From Nitrospira sp. (lineage in GTDB: Bacteria; Nitrospirota; Nitrospiria; Nitrospirales; Nitrospiraceae): a stretch of 64,000 nucleotides of DNA. This document shows positions 62,926-64,000 of the stretch, in pieces. The DNA is taken from the NCBI GenBank assembly GCA_016788885.1, contig JAEURX010000008.1, forward strand, positions 58,659 to 122,658. Direction: 5' to 3'. The notes under the pieces were generated by a model that was not told where the DNA came from, made no database searches, and was given only the letters and a program-made list of their open reading frames with translations. How positions within the stretch are numbered: position 1 is the stretch's first letter; each line of letters starts with the position of its first letter. The position numbers and the translations under genes are program-made.

Positions 62926-63047
62926 CGACCGGCGAACATACCCGAGCCTCAGCGAAGGAGAACGAGGCTGGCAGAACAGGACAGGAACCACACGTCATCG
63001 AGTGAGTGCGGCATTGAGGCATCAGTCCATCACGAGTCAGTAGGCGG

Positions 63048-63593
63048 CTACGTCTCAGGCGGATCGGCATCCAACTCGAGATTCCAGTAGAGATAGTCCC
63101 GCCAACTTTCCGGCGTGTTCCGGATCCCGATGGTGATTGTCACGGTGGGGCTCCAGCGAGGCTTCACCGGCTTTTTCGTCAGGCGCATGTTGGCCTCTTC
63201 CGGCGTCCGTCCGCTTTTCCGATTGTTACAACGCCAGCACGCCGTCACGATGTTTTCCCAGGTCTTGCGTCCACCTTTCGCAATGGGCACCACATGGTCG
63301 AAGGTCAGTTCCTCTGTGCGGAACTTGTGCCGGCAGTATTGGCAGCAATACCCGTCGCGGGTGAAAATATTGATGCGAGAGAACTTCACCGCGCGATGGC
63401 TGTCCTTCAGCTTGACCAGCTTCAGGAGCCGCATCACCGAAGGCAGTTTAATCGAGATCGAGATACCGTGGATTTGGCGGTCGTAGACTTCGAGGACTTC
63501 GACCTTCCCCTGCCAGAGCAAGGTAATGGCCTTCTGCCAATGCAGGACACGCAGCGGTTCATAGGTGGAGTTGAGCAACAAGGTCATTTCCAT
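63048..63593 (-). CDS. HNH endonuclease family protein
   Basis: The 181-residue protein has a conserved N-terminal domain (LLLNSTYEPLRVLHWQKAIT) and an HNH module at about 80-130. Zinc ligands C84/C87 (CQYC) and C119/C122 (ACWRCN) flank the ELTFDHVVPIAKGGRKTWEN motif with D99-H100 and N114. This subfamily is widespread, chromosomal and solitary, and its function (repair, RNA or DNA cleavage) is not known. No methylase or toxin-partner gene is adjacent. A region of about 200 bases with a small hairpin (CTATT/AATAG near 63625) separates it from the Rieske gene. Confidence 0.88.
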   Translation of the reverse strand: MEMTLLLNSTYEPLRVLHWQKAITLLWQGKVEVLEVYDRQIHGISISIKLPSVMRLLKLVKLKDSHRAVKFSRINIFTRDGYCCQYCRHKFRTEELTFDHVVPIAKGGRKTWENIVTACWRCNNRKSGRTPEEANMRLTKKPVKPRWSPTVTITIGIRNTPESWRDYLYWNLELDADPPET

Positions 63594-63790
63594 AGTGGCT
63601 CCGGCGATCTCCTATGAGTGCACTATTTCAAGAATAGCAAAATGACGGCGCTGTTACACCCTTCCCTGAATGTTCCCGTTCAATCTATGCCATATGCAGC
63701 CAATGAAATCAAGCGCTTAGACAATACCGTTCACGATGTCACACAATATTGAGACGGCCTGTACCCCGCTGTAACCTGGAGAGGACTCTT

Positions 63791-64000
63791 ATGGATTCGA
63801 AGCCCAACTATATCACCGTCGCCCAGGTGGACCAGGTTCCTCCAGGCACCTGTCGCACAGTTGAAGTCGAGGGAATTTTTCTCGCCCTCTGCAATGTCGC
63901 CGGAACCTTTCATGTCGTCGATAATACATGCCCGCACGCAGGGGGACCGCTGGGCGAAGGATGCATGGATGGTGAACTGGTCGAATGCCCCTGGCACGGG
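63791..64000 (+). CDS. Rieske [2Fe-2S] ferredoxin-type protein (3' end beyond window)
   Basis: An ATG at 63791 with GGAGAGGA upstream begins a frame open to the window edge (70 codons). Both cluster-binding boxes are visible: C47-x-H49 (NTCPHAGGPLGEG) and C66-x2-H69 (VECPWHG). There is no signal peptide, so it is a soluble ferredoxin such as a nitrite-reductase small subunit or dioxygenase ferredoxin. The electron partner should be encoded to the right of the window. Confidence 0.93.
   Translation, partial: MDSKPNYITVAQVDQVPPGTCRTVEVEGIFLALCNVAGTFHVVDNTCPHAGGPLGEGCMDGELVECPWHG

Noticed and set aside
1..64000. CRISPR arrays, prophage, toxin-antitoxin or restriction systems
   Set aside because: No regularly spaced repeats, phage structural genes, antitoxin pairs or methylase-endonuclease pairs were seen; the HNH gene at 63 kb stands alone.

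Overview
The window reads as a chromosomal segment of a Nitrospira-like bacterium (phylum Nitrospirota). This rests on overall gene content: high GC, a Wzx/Wzy-type exopolysaccharide locus, a hemA-hemC-cobA/hemD-hemB cluster with a CcsA-like gene, a tilS-hpt-ftsH-folP-glmM block, and paired bifunctional-nuclease (DUF151) genes. No rRNA or other marker in the window fixes the species, so the assignment is an inference. There is no CRISPR array, no prophage and no complete insertion sequence.

1-19.97 kb, minus strand: one long exopolysaccharide locus, read right to left and tied together by ATGA/TAATG-type overlaps. It begins with an orphan IS3-type OrfA and a tiny ORF. It continues with a fused nucleotidyltransferase-like/beta-helix/phosphoglycosyl transferase, a Wzc-like co-polymerase with a degenerate kinase domain, a methyltransferase, a GH26-like secreted glycosidase, a GT39-type transferase, GT4, a TylF-like methyltransferase, an NAD-dependent epimerase, a Wzx flippase, a Wzy/WaaL polymerase, GT2, a short Wza-type export protein, an outer-membrane barrel, GT4, an aldo/keto reductase and a GMC oxidoreductase cut by the window edge. 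Together these can start, extend, decorate, flip, polymerise and export a surface polysaccharide.

19.97-22.2 kb: about 1.1 kb without a convincing gene, then a NarL/LuxR-type regulator (plus strand) with an upstream dyad, then tRNA-Gly(CCC) on the minus strand.

22.2-32 kb, minus strand: tyrS, a ComEA-like protein, lpdA, gcvH, a TPR/PgaB-like lipoprotein, ndk, mtnA, a DegT aminotransferase and a second isolated GT4. 32-43.3 kb, minus strand: comEC, glmM, folP, ftsH, hpt, tilS, ribF, hemB and a CBS-pair protein. 43.4-48.2 kb, minus strand: cobA-hemD fusion, hemC, hemA and a CcsA/HemX-like membrane protein behind a strong promoter; with hemB this makes the tetrapyrrole pathway from glutamyl-tRNA to uroporphyrinogen III and precorrin-2. 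A precorrin-2 dehydrogenase at 61.6 kb continues towards sirohaem.

48.2-52.3 kb: a divergent RsmI-like methylase, a TusA-like protein, an unknown secreted protein flanked by a clear promoter and terminator, tRNA-Leu(CAA), a YggX-like protein carrying extra CxxC pairs, and two DUF151 nucleases. 52.3-59.7 kb, plus strand: rplM-rpsI, argC-argJ, rpsB-tsf-pyrH-frr and alr, all standard housekeeping. 59.9-64 kb: a DUF4403-like exported protein, an MTH1187-type protein, precorrin-2 dehydrogenase, a stand-alone CcmI-C-like domain protein, an HNH endonuclease and the start of a Rieske ferredoxin.

Nothing here is an obvious new defence or mobile system. The most unusual items are the locus-initiating fusion protein, the kinase-dead-looking Wzc, the poly-G tract in the GMC oxidoreductase, the CxxC-bearing YggX relative and the orphan response regulator that lacks the acidic pair.
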